Shown piece by piece: positions 25,841 through 34,165 of a stretch of DNA of 64,000 nt. Each line of letters begins with the position of its first letter. Position 1 is the first letter of the stretch. Both the position numbers and the translations under genes were made by a program. The notes below the pieces were generated by a model. It did no database searches, was not told the DNA's origin, and was given only the letters and a program-made list of their open reading frames with translations. Source of the DNA: Croceibacterium atlanticum (GTDB lineage Bacteria > Pseudomonadota > Alphaproteobacteria > Sphingomonadales > Sphingomonadaceae); the NCBI RefSeq assembly GCF_001008165.2, contig NZ_CP011452.2, positions 1,922,001 to 1,986,000 of the forward strand, read 5' to 3'.

Positions 25841-26809
25841 TCAGGTCCGGATACCAGGCACCCTGCCAGTTCGCTCAAAGGAGATCGCGTCGCGGTGGAC
25901 CGGCAGCCCCCATAGCTCGCAAACCTGAAAAATCTCCCGGATAAAGGACTTTGCAAGGCTGCTCGCGCTGTATTCCGCACGCACTACGAGATAATTCCAG
26001 CCCTCGAAGCATTCCGGCAAATCATAGGCGACGAGACTGCCCTGCTCTCTTTCCTTGATGATGGAATTGTCAGAAAAGACAGACCAGCAATCGGTATTGG
26101 ATACGATTTCCTTCGCAGCATAAATCGAATTCGACACCAGTATGTTGCTTTCATGGATTTCCAGTCCGCTGGCGGCCAGTTCGGTCTTTATGCTGGACAG
26201 AATGCCCATTTCGTCGGGCGGCAGGATCAGCGTGTAATCCATGAAACCGCGCAGATCGCCAGTGCCCTCCAGCGGGTGCCCCTTTCTGGCGCACAACAAT
26301 TTGCGCGACTGGAATATCCGGAAAGCCTTGAGCCCTTTCAGGTCGAAATCGGCGGGATTCTGGCATACGAACAGATCGATCACGCGATCGCGCAATTGCC
26401 GAACAAGCGCATCGACGAGGCTTTCCTCTAGAATAAACATCTTTGTGTCAGGGCGGCTGGACTTGAGATTGGCCGCCGCGCGGGCAACGATGTGGATGCC
26501 GCCGCCAGTCGTTGCCCCGGCCAGGAGCGAACCGGCGCCGCCGGCCATGAGCGATTCTATCTGCTGCGTAGCCTGAGCAAGCTCGCGGTCGATCGTGCGT
26601 GCATGGGCATATAACGCCTCGCCATAGATTGTCGGTTCAACACCATGCGCGGATCGGGTGATGAGCTGTACGCCGACTTCCTCTTCCAACTGCGCGATAC
26701 TTTGTGAAAGTGCAGGCTGGGTAATGTGAAGTTCTTTGGCCGCCTTGCGAAACCCCCCTTGATTAATAAGAACGGCGAGGCGCAGCAATCGCTGGGGGTC
26801 TAGACGCAT
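25841..26809 (-). CDS. LysR-family transcriptional regulator
   Basis: This 322-residue protein has a LysR N-terminal domain (L-R-L-A-V-L-I-N-Q-G-G-F-R-K-A-A and I-T-Q-P-A-L-S-Q-S-I-A-Q-L-E) and an effector domain from about residue 95. It diverges from the dienelactone hydrolase gene across 219 bp, and lies upstream of the dioxygenase alpha subunit on the same strand. It may regulate either. No clear LysR box could be fixed in the divergent interval; the AT-rich stretch near 26,830-26,850 is the best place to look. Confidence 0.93.
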   Translation of the reverse strand: MRLDPQRLLRLAVLINQGGFRKAAKELHITQPALSQSIAQLEEEVGVQLITRSAHGVEPTIYGEALYAHARTIDRELAQATQQIESLMAGGAGSLLAGATTGGGIHIVARAAANLKSSRPDTKMFILEESLVDALVRQLRDRVIDLFVCQNPADFDLKGLKAFRIFQSRKLLCARKGHPLEGTGDLRGFMDYTLILPPDEMGILSSIKTELAASGLEIHESNILVSNSIYAAKEIVSNTDCWSVFSDNSIIKEREQGSLVAYDLPECFEGWNYLVVRAEYSASSLAKSFIREIFQVCELWGLPVHRDAISFERTGRVPGIRT

Positions 26810-27028
26810 CTCAAATCGGTCATCACTTTACAGAATATATTGCGATAATGGACAGGGTCCCCCGCAAATACCAGCACTGATTTTACGTTCCGGTAAAGGA
26901 AACGACAGCTCCCGATTTCCTGGCGGATAAGTTCCCCTAATGCACTGCGTGCACTTTCGATTGCCTGTCGACCTCGCGAAAACCCTAGTCATTCCTCCCC
27001 CACCCCAGGAAGATAAAGGAGCGAGGAA

Positions 27029-27718
27029 GTGAGCCTGAACGTCACGATCGAAAACCAGCACGGGGAACGGTTCGGCGCCTATGCGACGGGCCAGGGTCCG
27101 CGCGGAATTGTCATTGCCCAGGAAATATTCGGCGTCAGCCGATCGATGCGCGCCGTAGCCGATTGGTTCGCGAGCGAAGGCTTCACCGCGGTGGTACCCG
27201 ACCTGTTCTGGCGCCAGCAAGCAGGGCTGGAACTCGACCCGGCTTCAGAAAGCGATCGCGAAACCGGAATGCAGCTGCTTAAAAGCCTGGATGAGCCGGC
27301 AGCAATCTCCGACATCCTGGCCAGTGCCGACTATCTGACAGCAGCCCACGACTTGAAAGGGCCGGTCGGAGTGGTCGGCTATTGCATGGGCGGAAAGCTT
27401 GCTTTTCTCTCGGCCACGGAAGGCAATCATCCGGCGGTCAGCTATTACGGCGTTGGCATTACTTCGGTGCTGGATCGCGCATCCGGGCTAAAGGCTCCGG
27501 TCCTGCTGCATCTTCCGGAAGAAGATGCCCTTTGCCCCCCCGAGGCACAGGATCGGATCAAGAGCGAACTTGCCGGCAACGATCTGGTATCGATCCAAAC
27601 TCACGCCAAGGTCGGACACGCTTTTGCACGCCGTGCATCCCCGGCATTCGTGGAATCCGCCGCGGCGGTCGCGGATGCGCAAACGCTGGAATTCCTCCGC
27701 TCTGCCATTCCCGCCTGA
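27029..27718 (+). CDS. Dienelactone hydrolase family protein
   Basis: The 229-residue alpha/beta hydrolase has the dienelactone hydrolase triad: Cys in V-G-Y-C-M-G-G-K near residue 118, Asp in P-E-E-D-A-L near 166, and His in V-G-H-A-F near 199. It also has the supporting Glu in I-A-Q-E-I-F-G. These enzymes open enol-lactones such as 4-carboxymethylene-butenolide to maleylacetate. The start is GTG at 27029 with AAGGAG at 27016-27021. Maleylacetate reductase is encoded about 8 kb away, so it could feed the same hydroxyquinol/maleylacetate pool, although other esters are possible. It diverges from a LysR gene. Confidence 0.92.
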   Translation: MSLNVTIENQHGERFGAYATGQGPRGIVIAQEIFGVSRSMRAVADWFASEGFTAVVPDLFWRQQAGLELDPASESDRETGMQLLKSLDEPAAISDILASADYLTAAHDLKGPVGVVGYCMGGKLAFLSATEGNHPAVSYYGVGITSVLDRASGLKAPVLLHLPEEDALCPPEAQDRIKSELAGNDLVSIQTHAKVGHAFARRASPAFVESAAAVADAQTLEFLRSAIPA

Positions 27719-27722
27719 AATG

Positions 27723-27759
27723 CGAAGCCCCGTTCGAACCATCATCGAACGGGGCTTCG
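27723..27759. terminator. Strong hairpin between convergent genes (bidirectional terminator)
   Basis: A perfect 15-bp inverted repeat (27723-27737 with 27745-27759, loop ACCATCA) sits between the dienelactone hydrolase stop and the convergent BNR gene stop. There is no long T-tract on either side, but the position and stem strength fit a shared terminator. Confidence 0.75.
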
Positions 27760-27784
27760 GGGAGCGGGTTCAGGAACCGATGGT

Positions 27785-28921
27785 TCAGGCAGGCGCCCCG
27801 GCACCCATGCCTGGAGGCGGGGGGCCATCGATCAACCCCTTGGCCAGCAGGAAGTGCAGCCCTTTTGAAACTGGCGGAAGATCCTGTGCAATCCGGCTCC
27901 AGCTCTCGCCATCATCAGAGCTGAAATAAACGTCTCCATCGGTTGTCCCGAGGAAGACCGAGCACGAATTGCCATGGCTTTCGATCATCATCGCTTCGAT
28001 ACTGGCGGTCATGGGTTGCGGCAGGCCGTTGGTGACGACTTCCCATGTCTCTCCGCCATCACGGCTGCGCGCCACGCTGGCATTGGCATTCCTGGTCGGA
28101 ATCCAGTGTCCGGGAGTGTCCTTGCCACCGGCAACGAACAGCAATTCCTGGCGCCCCGGATCAAACACCATCGGATCGGGGTAGCCAATAGCTGGCAAAC
28201 GCTCCTTCAGATTTTGCCAGCTCTTCCCGCCATCATTGCTGACAAGCAATCCGAATCCCGTGGGCAGGAAGAACTTGTCGGGATGCTGTGGCCGGATCAG
28301 CAACCGATGGGCATCACCTTCGACTTCCTTGGCAACGCCAGCGCGGGTCAGCAGGTCTTCCCATGTTTTCCCGCCATCCGTGCTGCGCAGCAATTCACCC
28401 TGTTCCACACACGCATAGATGCAATTCGGATCCGCAGGATCGAAGGTGATGTATTTGACATGCGCTTCATGCGGGGGCGGCGGGAAGGTCCAGTCATCCA
28501 GATTGGGAGCTGATCGGAGTGTATCCAGCTCCGTCCAGGACATGCCCATGTCAGTGCTCACATAAAGATGCGCGGGTTCAGTTCCGGCATAGAGGCGCGC
28601 TTCGCCATCGACATTGCACGCCGCCACGGCAAAGACATTGTGCGAAGCCAGCCCGTTATTGCGAAACTCCCAGCTGGCACCTTCATCCGTGCTGATCGCA
28701 ATGCCGCCATCATGCGTTCCAGCAATCATGGTTCCGGAAAGCTCTTCCCGCGCGAGAGAACATATGTGGTGACCGGCGAGCGTCTGCCCGACATTTCGCC
28801 ACTCCCCGTCACCCTCCCGCCTGAGATGAAACAGCCCTTCGGCCGTTGCCACGAACAGATCGGGTGACGGAGATGGGTTCGAGAACATCGATGTTCCCGA
28901 GTGAGAAAGGTAGATCGCCAT
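27785..28921 (-). CDS. BNR/Asp-box beta-propeller protein, function unknown
   Basis: This 378-residue protein contains at least six Asp-box repeats (S-T-D-E-G-A-S-W, S-T-D-M-G-M-S-W, S-T-D-G-G-K-T-W, S-N-D-G-G-K-S-W, S-R-D-G-G-E-T-W, S-S-D-D-G-E-S-W). This is typical of sialidase-like or VPS10/photosystem-assembly-type propellers. There is no signal peptide, so it is probably cytoplasmic. AGGAGG precedes the ATG at 28921, 46 bp after the DUF35 gene stop, so it is likely the last gene of the acyl-CoA operon. No glycosidase catalytic residues are recognisable. A scaffold, or a hydrolase or lyase acting on a pathway intermediate, is possible. Confidence 0.82.
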   Translation of the reverse strand: MAIYLSHSGTSMFSNPSPSPDLFVATAEGLFHLRREGDGEWRNVGQTLAGHHICSLAREELSGTMIAGTHDGGIAISTDEGASWEFRNNGLASHNVFAVAACNVDGEARLYAGTEPAHLYVSTDMGMSWTELDTLRSAPNLDDWTFPPPPHEAHVKYITFDPADPNCIYACVEQGELLRSTDGGKTWEDLLTRAGVAKEVEGDAHRLLIRPQHPDKFFLPTGFGLLVSNDGGKSWQNLKERLPAIGYPDPMVFDPGRQELLFVAGGKDTPGHWIPTRNANASVARSRDGGETWEVVTNGLPQPMTASIEAMMIESHGNSCSVFLGTTDGDVYFSSDDGESWSRIAQDLPPVSKGLHFLLAKGLIDGPPPPGMGAGAPA

Positions 28922-28967
28922 GCAAGCCTCCTATTTGCGGTTGATCCCGCAGTTTTTCTCTCTTCAT

Positions 28968-29372
28968 TCAAATGGCTGGCCGGAACCGGGGCAGGGCAAT
29001 TTCACCGTCCCCGTTTTCGAAACAGACCTTAACCTTCATGCCGATGCCGACCGCCTCCGGCTCCACGCCGACGAGGTTGCTGACCATCTTCACGCCTTCT
29101 TCCAGCTCGATGATCGCCACGACCGCCGGCAATGGCCCACCCCAACCGCCGAGCGGTTCGCGAAGCACGCTGAAGCTCCAGACTTCGCCATTTCCGTCTG
29201 AGCGGACCCATTCCCGCTCCGCCGAATGACACGAATGGCACAGCGGACTGGGCGGATGGCGGCTGGTCCCGCAAGACTTGCAACGCTGGATAAGCAGGGT
29301 TCCATCGCGGCACCCTTGCCAAAATCCTTCGGTGTCGGGATTTTCGATCGGGGCGAAGTTGCGGCCAGGCAT
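28968..29372 (-). CDS. DUF35 zinc-ribbon/OB-fold protein, partner of thiolase-like protein
   Basis: This 134-residue protein has an N-terminal rubredoxin-like zinc ribbon (C-K-S-C near residue 31, then C-H-S-C after ten residues) and a C-terminal OB-fold half. That is the DUF35 (ChsH2-C/PhlB-like) layout. The ATG at 29372 shares a base with the stop of the thiolase-like gene (TGATG), and a longer frame to 29429 is rejected. DUF35 proteins bind thiolase-superfamily partners: acyltransferases in phloroglucinol synthesis, retro-aldolases in steroid side-chain degradation. Stoichiometric complex formation with the neighbour is therefore likely. Confidence 0.9.
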   Translation of the reverse strand: MPGRNFAPIENPDTEGFWQGCRDGTLLIQRCKSCGTSRHPPSPLCHSCHSAEREWVRSDGNGEVWSFSVLREPLGGWGGPLPAVVAIIELEEGVKMVSNLVGVEPEAVGIGMKVKVCFENGDGEIALPRFRPAI

Positions 29373-30526
29373 CAGTTCAACTCCTCGTTGGCGAGCAGCA
29401 ATGTGTAATGCATCCCCAATTGCGAACATTGGCTGCTGACCGCGGCGGTGCGTGCCTGGCGGACCTGTCGTTCACCGCCATCGCCGCGCAACTGGATCAC
29501 CGCTTCGGTGATATGCGCAATGCCCCCCAGATGCCCTTGTGAAAGCAGGCCGCCATGGGTGTTGACCGGCAATTGTCCGCCCAGTTCGATCCTGCCCCCT
29601 TCGACGAACGAACCGCCTTCGCCCTTCTCGCAAAAGCCGTAATCCTCCAGCGTTACGAGCACGACGGAGGTGAAAGGATCATACAGTTCGGCAACATCGA
29701 TATCCGCCGGTTTCAACCCCGCCATGGCATATGCTCGTCGCGCCGCTCCGCAAGCGGCAGAGGTCGCCAGTTCGGGGGCGTGTTCCAGCGTGGCGAAAAG
29801 CGATGAGGCACCCATGCCCTCGATGCCTACCGGCAACCGGGCCAGATCGCGAGCACGGTCCCCGCTGGTGACGATCACCGCGCCGGCCCCGGTCGCCGGA
29901 ACGCAGCAATCGAATAATCGGTAGGGGTCGGCCAGCAGGCGCGAAGCCTGGTGATCCTCGATCGTCATCGGCTTTCGCATTACCGCATCGGGATTGAGCG
30001 CCGCATGTTTCCGGCAAGCGACGGCCACTGCCCCGAACTGCCTGGATGTCGTTCCGTAAAGATGCATGTGACGCATGGCCCCCAGCGCATAGCTGACAGG
30101 CGCCGCGCCAGCACCGAACGGATTCATGAAATCTTCCCACCCGGTCGACAATCTTCCCCAGCCCTTGCCTTCGCGGCTGAGCGGCTGCTCCCCTCCGCCC
30201 GATGTGCAAAGCACTGTTGTGCAAAGCCCGGCACGGATTGCCGCCACTGCATTTGCGATCATTGCTGCCGGCGCACCGCCGCTGAGGCTTGTTTCATTGA
30301 CGTAATGCGGCGTTATGCCAAGTCTCTGGGCCAGCAGGGAGGAGTTGTTCGCCTGTGGGTTGGTCCGGACCTGCTGGGTAATCACGCCATCGATGTCGGA
30401 TTTGTTCAGCCCGGCATCCGCGATTGCCGCCACTGCGGCGCGCAGGCCCAGTTCAACCGATGTCATCTCGGATTTGCGTGCGACTTCGCTCTGACCGATC
30501 CCTACGATGGCGCAGTCCATCCTCAT
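29372..30526 (-). CDS. Thiolase-like/lipid-transfer (Ltp2-type) protein lacking nucleophilic Cys
   Basis: The 384-residue thiolase-superfamily protein keeps the fold and a C-terminal N-T-H-G-G-L-L-S-Q-G-H-L-G-G block. At the position of the thiolase nucleophile it reads N-E-T-S-L-S-G-G-A, so the usual N-x-x-C-(A/S)-(S/T)-G Cys is absent. This matches the SCP-x/Ltp2 branch, whose DUF35-bound members act as acyl-CoA retro-aldolases. It is coupled by one base to the DUF35 gene and by 4 bp to a MaoC-like hydratase gene. The proposed role is to cleave a 3-hydroxyacyl-CoA made by the hydratases. Claisen chemistry is less likely without the Cys. Confidence 0.88.
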   Translation of the reverse strand: MRMDCAIVGIGQSEVARKSEMTSVELGLRAAVAAIADAGLNKSDIDGVITQQVRTNPQANNSSLLAQRLGITPHYVNETSLSGGAPAAMIANAVAAIRAGLCTTVLCTSGGGEQPLSREGKGWGRLSTGWEDFMNPFGAGAAPVSYALGAMRHMHLYGTTSRQFGAVAVACRKHAALNPDAVMRKPMTIEDHQASRLLADPYRLFDCCVPATGAGAVIVTSGDRARDLARLPVGIEGMGASSLFATLEHAPELATSAACGAARRAYAMAGLKPADIDVAELYDPFTSVVLVTLEDYGFCEKGEGGSFVEGGRIELGGQLPVNTHGGLLSQGHLGGIAHITEAVIQLRGDGGERQVRQARTAAVSSQCSQLGMHYTLLLANEELN

Positions 30527-30993
30527 TCGCCCCCAACCGGACTGTTATCAAGCAACAGCGTGCAGCTGGCCTCCAGAACCTGACGATCATCCTGATTGAA
30601 CCCCTGCATTTCGCAAGTGATCCAGGGGTCTTCCGGATTGTCGGACTTGGCGGCGATGCGCCCCGCAAAACGCAGGCTGTCACCTTCGAAAGTCGAATAG
30701 GTCTGCTTCGTCTTCAGTTTGCACAAACGCCCCTTCGGGCCCACCCAGTCGGTCAGGAGCCGCACCAGCAACGATTCCCTGAACGCGCCACTGGCGATGA
30801 AGGTGGGCAAGCCCGATTGCTCCCTCACATAATCCCGGTCGTAGTGCAGATTGGCGTAGTTTTCCTGGAACCCGGCCCAGCGTACCGCATCGATAATGGT
30901 TACGGGCGGATACGAACGCCCGGGAATATCGCCCCCCACTTGCGCAGAGGCAAAACTCGGGATGGATTCCACCGCTGAAGTCTTCAGATCCAT
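30523..30993 (-). CDS. MaoC-like hotdog-fold hydratase, subunit 1
   Basis: The 156-residue protein resembles the MaoC/FAS1-dehydratase-N fold, with N-Y-A-N-L-H-Y-D-R-D-Y-V-R-E-Q near residue 45 and a G-A-F-R-E-S segment. Related proteins hydrate enoyl-CoA esters or pair as heterodimers in which only one chain has the catalytic Asp/His. The ATG at 30993 has AGGAGAG upstream; the TTG at 30996 is rejected. The 4-bp overlap with the thiolase-like gene and the second MaoC-like gene 1.1 kb upstream suggest a two-subunit hydratase feeding a retro-aldolase. Confidence 0.83.
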   Translation of the reverse strand: MDLKTSAVESIPSFASAQVGGDIPGRSYPPVTIIDAVRWAGFQENYANLHYDRDYVREQSGLPTFIASGAFRESLLVRLLTDWVGPKGRLCKLKTKQTYSTFEGDSLRFAGRIAAKSDNPEDPWITCEMQGFNQDDRQVLEASCTLLLDNSPVGGE

Positions 30994-31002
30994 CAAACTC
31001 TC

Positions 31003-32127
31003 CTAGATCACGGCCATTTCGATCAGCGCGCTGCGTTGCGCGTCGGAATATCCCAGCTCGGCGAGTATCTCGGCCGTATGTTCCCCCAGCATCGGCGCAC
31101 GGGCGATTGCATCGCCCTTCGCCACTGCGATGGCCCCGACTGGAAGCCGCACCTGCCCAAGCAGCGGATGGGACATCCCGCGCAGATAGCCGCGGGCAAC
31201 CAGTTGCGGATCGTCGAGCAATTCCATCGGCGTGGCCACTGGTGTGGCTGGAATGCGCCGTTCCTGGCCTTGCGTCACGAGATCGAGTTTGGCGAAGCCC
31301 ATTGACCAGCGATCAATCTCATCAAGGAGCTTTTCCTTCTGCGCATTCCGGTGCGCTTCGGATTCCAGATCCTTGTCGCTGTTGAACGCGGGGTCGCCGG
31401 TCCATTCCACGAATCTTTTCCACCCGTCCCCGGACGGCGGCACGCTGAGCATCCAATAACCATCGGCACAGGGAAACGCGCCCGAAACCGCCGTCACCGC
31501 GCCACGATAGCCCATGCGCTCAGCCACCTTGCCCAGAGCCGTATAGCCCACCATGGCCTGTTCCATCATCGAGATCAGGCATTCGGTTTCGGACACGGTT
31601 ATGCGATGTCCCCCCGCATTGTCTTCACCCGCCAGAAGTGCGGCAGAAGCCGCAAGCGCGACATGCAGGCCGGTAATGGCGAAAGCCACGTGTCCGCCCG
31701 GGACATAGGGGCGCTCTCCCGGCTGGCCGGTGATGGAAAGAAGGCCGCTGCGCGCGACCGTGCACAATTCCCCCATTTCGCTCGTCACATCTATGAAGAC
31801 GAGATCGGGTTGGGCGGCGAAGAGATCGGCTTCCGCCACCGGACAGGAATCGCTGGCGATCATCACGTCGCAACCGCGCACAAGCTCAAGCAGGATATCC
31901 TTGCCCGCATCGCTTTCCAGATCCAGCGAAACGCTGCGCTTTCCCGCATTCAGGAACAGGTGGTTCGCCCCTGATTCCAGCACCGGCGCGCCGTCGACAA
32001 AGGGGCCCTGCCGCCGCAAGGCATCCCCTCGCGGACATTCGACGCGGATCACGTCATGGCCGGCTTCCGCCAGCAGCCTGGTTGCATAAGCGGCATTCGC
32101 CGGCGCGAGATCCAGAATACGTGCCAT
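31003..32127 (-). CDS. Family III (CaiB/BaiF) acyl-CoA transferase, catalytic Asp not evident
   Basis: The 374-residue protein has the CaiB/BaiF layout, including an N-terminal L-A-E-A-G-H-D-V-I-R-V-E segment and the second domain from about residue 210. In family III enzymes the catalytic Asp lies in a V-D-V-S-x-x-E-like motif; here the corresponding segment reads I-T-V-S-E-T-E, with Thr in place of Asp. The paralogue at 32675-33937 keeps L-D-I-S-Q-F-E. The pair may form a heteromer with one catalytic chain, as proposed for some two-subunit CoA-transferases. The start shares a base with the MaoC stop (TGATG). Confidence 0.87.
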   Translation of the reverse strand: MARILDLAPANAAYATRLLAEAGHDVIRVECPRGDALRRQGPFVDGAPVLESGANHLFLNAGKRSVSLDLESDAGKDILLELVRGCDVMIASDSCPVAEADLFAAQPDLVFIDVTSEMGELCTVARSGLLSITGQPGERPYVPGGHVAFAITGLHVALAASAALLAGEDNAGGHRITVSETECLISMMEQAMVGYTALGKVAERMGYRGAVTAVSGAFPCADGYWMLSVPPSGDGWKRFVEWTGDPAFNSDKDLESEAHRNAQKEKLLDEIDRWSMGFAKLDLVTQGQERRIPATPVATPMELLDDPQLVARGYLRGMSHPLLGQVRLPVGAIAVAKGDAIARAPMLGEHTAEILAELGYSDAQRSALIEMAVI

Positions 32128-32663
32128 CAGGCACCCTTCCCGGCACCTTGCGGGGCAGGGGCCGGCTTGAGGTGGGCAATGGTCTGGAGCCGGCGAAAAA
32201 CAACTTCGCCCGCTTCATCCAGAAGCCGTTCTTCCCGCTGGGAAAAGATAGTGGTGTTGCCGCTCCTTCCCTTTCGGGCGAAGATGTCCACGACATCGCA
32301 TTCGATAAACAGCGGTGTGTCGAGATATACGGGGGCAAGCCATTCGGATTCGCTGCCGGCATTACGGGCTTCCGTATAGCCGGCAGGCATGGGAAGGCTC
32401 AGCCAGGGATCGGTCCATTCGCCCCCCTCTCCCCCAACTCTGCGGAAGACTTCATGCACCACCATTGGCGGCACCACCCTGCCGCTATAACCTGCGGCAC
32501 GAGCATATTCCTCGTCAAACCAGAGCGGGTTGTAATCGCCGGTCGCCCGCGCAAAGCGGCGCACTTCGGAACCCGATATCGGTTCAGGCACCTTTATCCT
32601 GCCGATGCCGCGCCCGATCCAGGCCCGCAATTCCGGACCAATGAGATCTTCATCCTCTGCCAT
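32127..32663 (-). CDS. MaoC-like hotdog-fold hydratase, subunit 2
   Basis: The 178-residue protein is a FAS1-dehydratase/MaoC-type hotdog domain. It has the N-terminal motif F-A-R-A-T-G-D-Y-N-P-L-W-F-D (Asp/His region of the hydratase motif, with Trp where a His often occurs) and P-P-M-V-V-H-E. It is coupled to both flanking CoA-transferase genes (one-base overlap downstream, 11 bp upstream). The probable role is hydration of an enoyl-CoA made from the CoA-transferase product, perhaps as a heterodimer with the MaoC-like protein at 30523-30993. Confidence 0.83.
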   Translation of the reverse strand: MAEDEDLIGPELRAWIGRGIGRIKVPEPISGSEVRRFARATGDYNPLWFDEEYARAAGYSGRVVPPMVVHEVFRRVGGEGGEWTDPWLSLPMPAGYTEARNAGSESEWLAPVYLDTPLFIECDVVDIFARKGRSGNTTIFSQREERLLDEAGEVVFRRLQTIAHLKPAPAPQGAGKGA

Positions 32664-32674
32664 GTCCCCACTTT

Positions 32675-33937
32675 CTAATGAAAGGCGCCTTCGCGCTCGA
32701 ACTCCGCGAAATCTGCCGCAGCCAGACTGATCCAGTCTTCAAGCACCGCCTCTGTATGCTCGCCCATCGCCGGTGCGGGCCGCAGGGCTTCCTTCAGCCG
32801 GGGCCAGGAAACCGGAAGGCCGGTGACACGCCGCTCGCTATCTTGCGGGTCGTCTATCGGGCGGAAAACCGCGCCCGCCTCGTCAAGGTCCATCACATCG
32901 GGGATGCGGTTCATGCGCGCTGCCGGAACGCCCGCCTCGATCAGCCTTCGCTCGACCTCGCGACTGTCCAGCAAGCTCGTCCATTCCTCGATCGCGCAGT
33001 CGAGATCGCTCGCCGCGGCCTGCCGCCCGCGCGCCTGCATGAAGCGCTCTTCATGCAGCAGCCCCTCCCCTCCGATCACGCCGAGCAGCGCGCGCCACTG
33101 ATCATCGTCCTCGATCGTAATCGCGCACCATTCATCTTTTCCCGCGCAACGATAAACGCCCTGCGGCGAATGCGCGCTGCACCGATTACCCGGCCGGGAT
33201 AGCGGGCGCTGGTTGATCGAACATGCGGTGATCAGCCCGCCAATCGTGGAGGCGCTGCATTCGAACTGGCTGATATCGAGATTGGCCCCTTCCCCAGTGC
33301 GCCTGCGGCTGGCCAATGCCTCGGTTACGGCAAAGCAGCCGTGAATTCCGCCGATATAGTCGTTCCAGGAATTGGCGATCGCCACCGGCGGATCCCCTTC
33401 CGACCCGGTTGCCAGCATCAGCCCGGAATGCGCCTGGAGATTCATGTTCATGCTGATCCAGTGCTGGCGCGGGCCCGAATGGCCGTATCCCGACAGGCTC
33501 AGATAGATCAGGCCCGGATTTGCACTGGCCAGCGCATCGTAATCCAGGCCAAGCCGTCCCATCACGCCGCTGCTGAAATTCTCGACGATCACATCCGCAT
33601 TCGAGGCGAGCATGAAGGCGACCTTCCTGCCTGCATCGGTTTTCAGGTTCAGCGTGATCGATCGCTTGCTGCGATTGGTGTTGAGATAAAGCGGCGGCCG
33701 GTCCCGCCGCCCCGGCGGATTCTCGCCCGGCCGAAGCGCACCGAGCATGTCCGGCCTGGAACGGCTTTCAACCTTCACCACATCGGCCCCGAGATCGGCC
33801 AGCAACCTCGTACAATAAGGACCGGCCAGGATGTGACTGAAATCAAGTACGCGTATACCTTCAAGGGGGGATACGCGTTTGGATTCGGCCATTACAGGCG
33901 TGGCTTTCCTGTCACTTGCAGAACTGCCAGCAGTCAT
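32675..33937 (-). CDS. Family III (CaiB/BaiF) acyl-CoA transferase with catalytic Asp
   Basis: The 420-residue CoA-transferase has R-V-L-D-F-S-H-I-L-A-G-P-Y-C near residue 30, A-D-L-G-A-D-V-V-K-V-E near 47, Y-L-N-T-N-R-S-K-R-S, and the catalytic Asp motif L-D-I-S-Q-F-E near 226. It transfers CoA from an acyl-CoA (often succinyl-CoA) to a carboxylic acid. The ATG at 33937 is used; the ATG at 33892 (M-A-E-S-K-R) is a plausible shorter start. It is the first gene of the acyl-CoA operon that runs to the BNR gene and probably activates the substrate. The 228 bp upstream show no gene. Confidence 0.9.
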   Translation of the reverse strand: MTAGSSASDRKATPVMAESKRVSPLEGIRVLDFSHILAGPYCTRLLADLGADVVKVESRSRPDMLGALRPGENPPGRRDRPPLYLNTNRSKRSITLNLKTDAGRKVAFMLASNADVIVENFSSGVMGRLGLDYDALASANPGLIYLSLSGYGHSGPRQHWISMNMNLQAHSGLMLATGSEGDPPVAIANSWNDYIGGIHGCFAVTEALASRRRTGEGANLDISQFECSASTIGGLITACSINQRPLSRPGNRCSAHSPQGVYRCAGKDEWCAITIEDDDQWRALLGVIGGEGLLHEERFMQARGRQAAASDLDCAIEEWTSLLDSREVERRLIEAGVPAARMNRIPDVMDLDEAGAVFRPIDDPQDSERRVTGLPVSWPRLKEALRPAPAMGEHTEAVLEDWISLAAADFAEFEREGAFH

Positions 33938-34165
33938 GCCCGAGCTTCCGCTTGTCCGTTATTCCTCATGCTGAAAAATCTACAGTCGCGCCTGCTGACT
34001 GACTAATTCAATCTCCAGAGCGCTCATAATTCAGCCCTATCGCCGGACTTGCCAGTTCAACGGCATGTGGACTTTCCGGGCGGAAAGCTGCCCCGTGGCG
34101 GCGGCGCGAATATTGACGGGTAGCGGAGAAGATCGGGCAGACCGATCCAATGACTTCAGCCCAAA

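Noticed and set aside
29372-30526. Calling this gene an acetyl-CoA acetyltransferase
   Set aside because: The nucleophilic Cys region reads N-E-T-S-L-S-G-G and the partner is DUF35, so a classical thiolase is unlikely.
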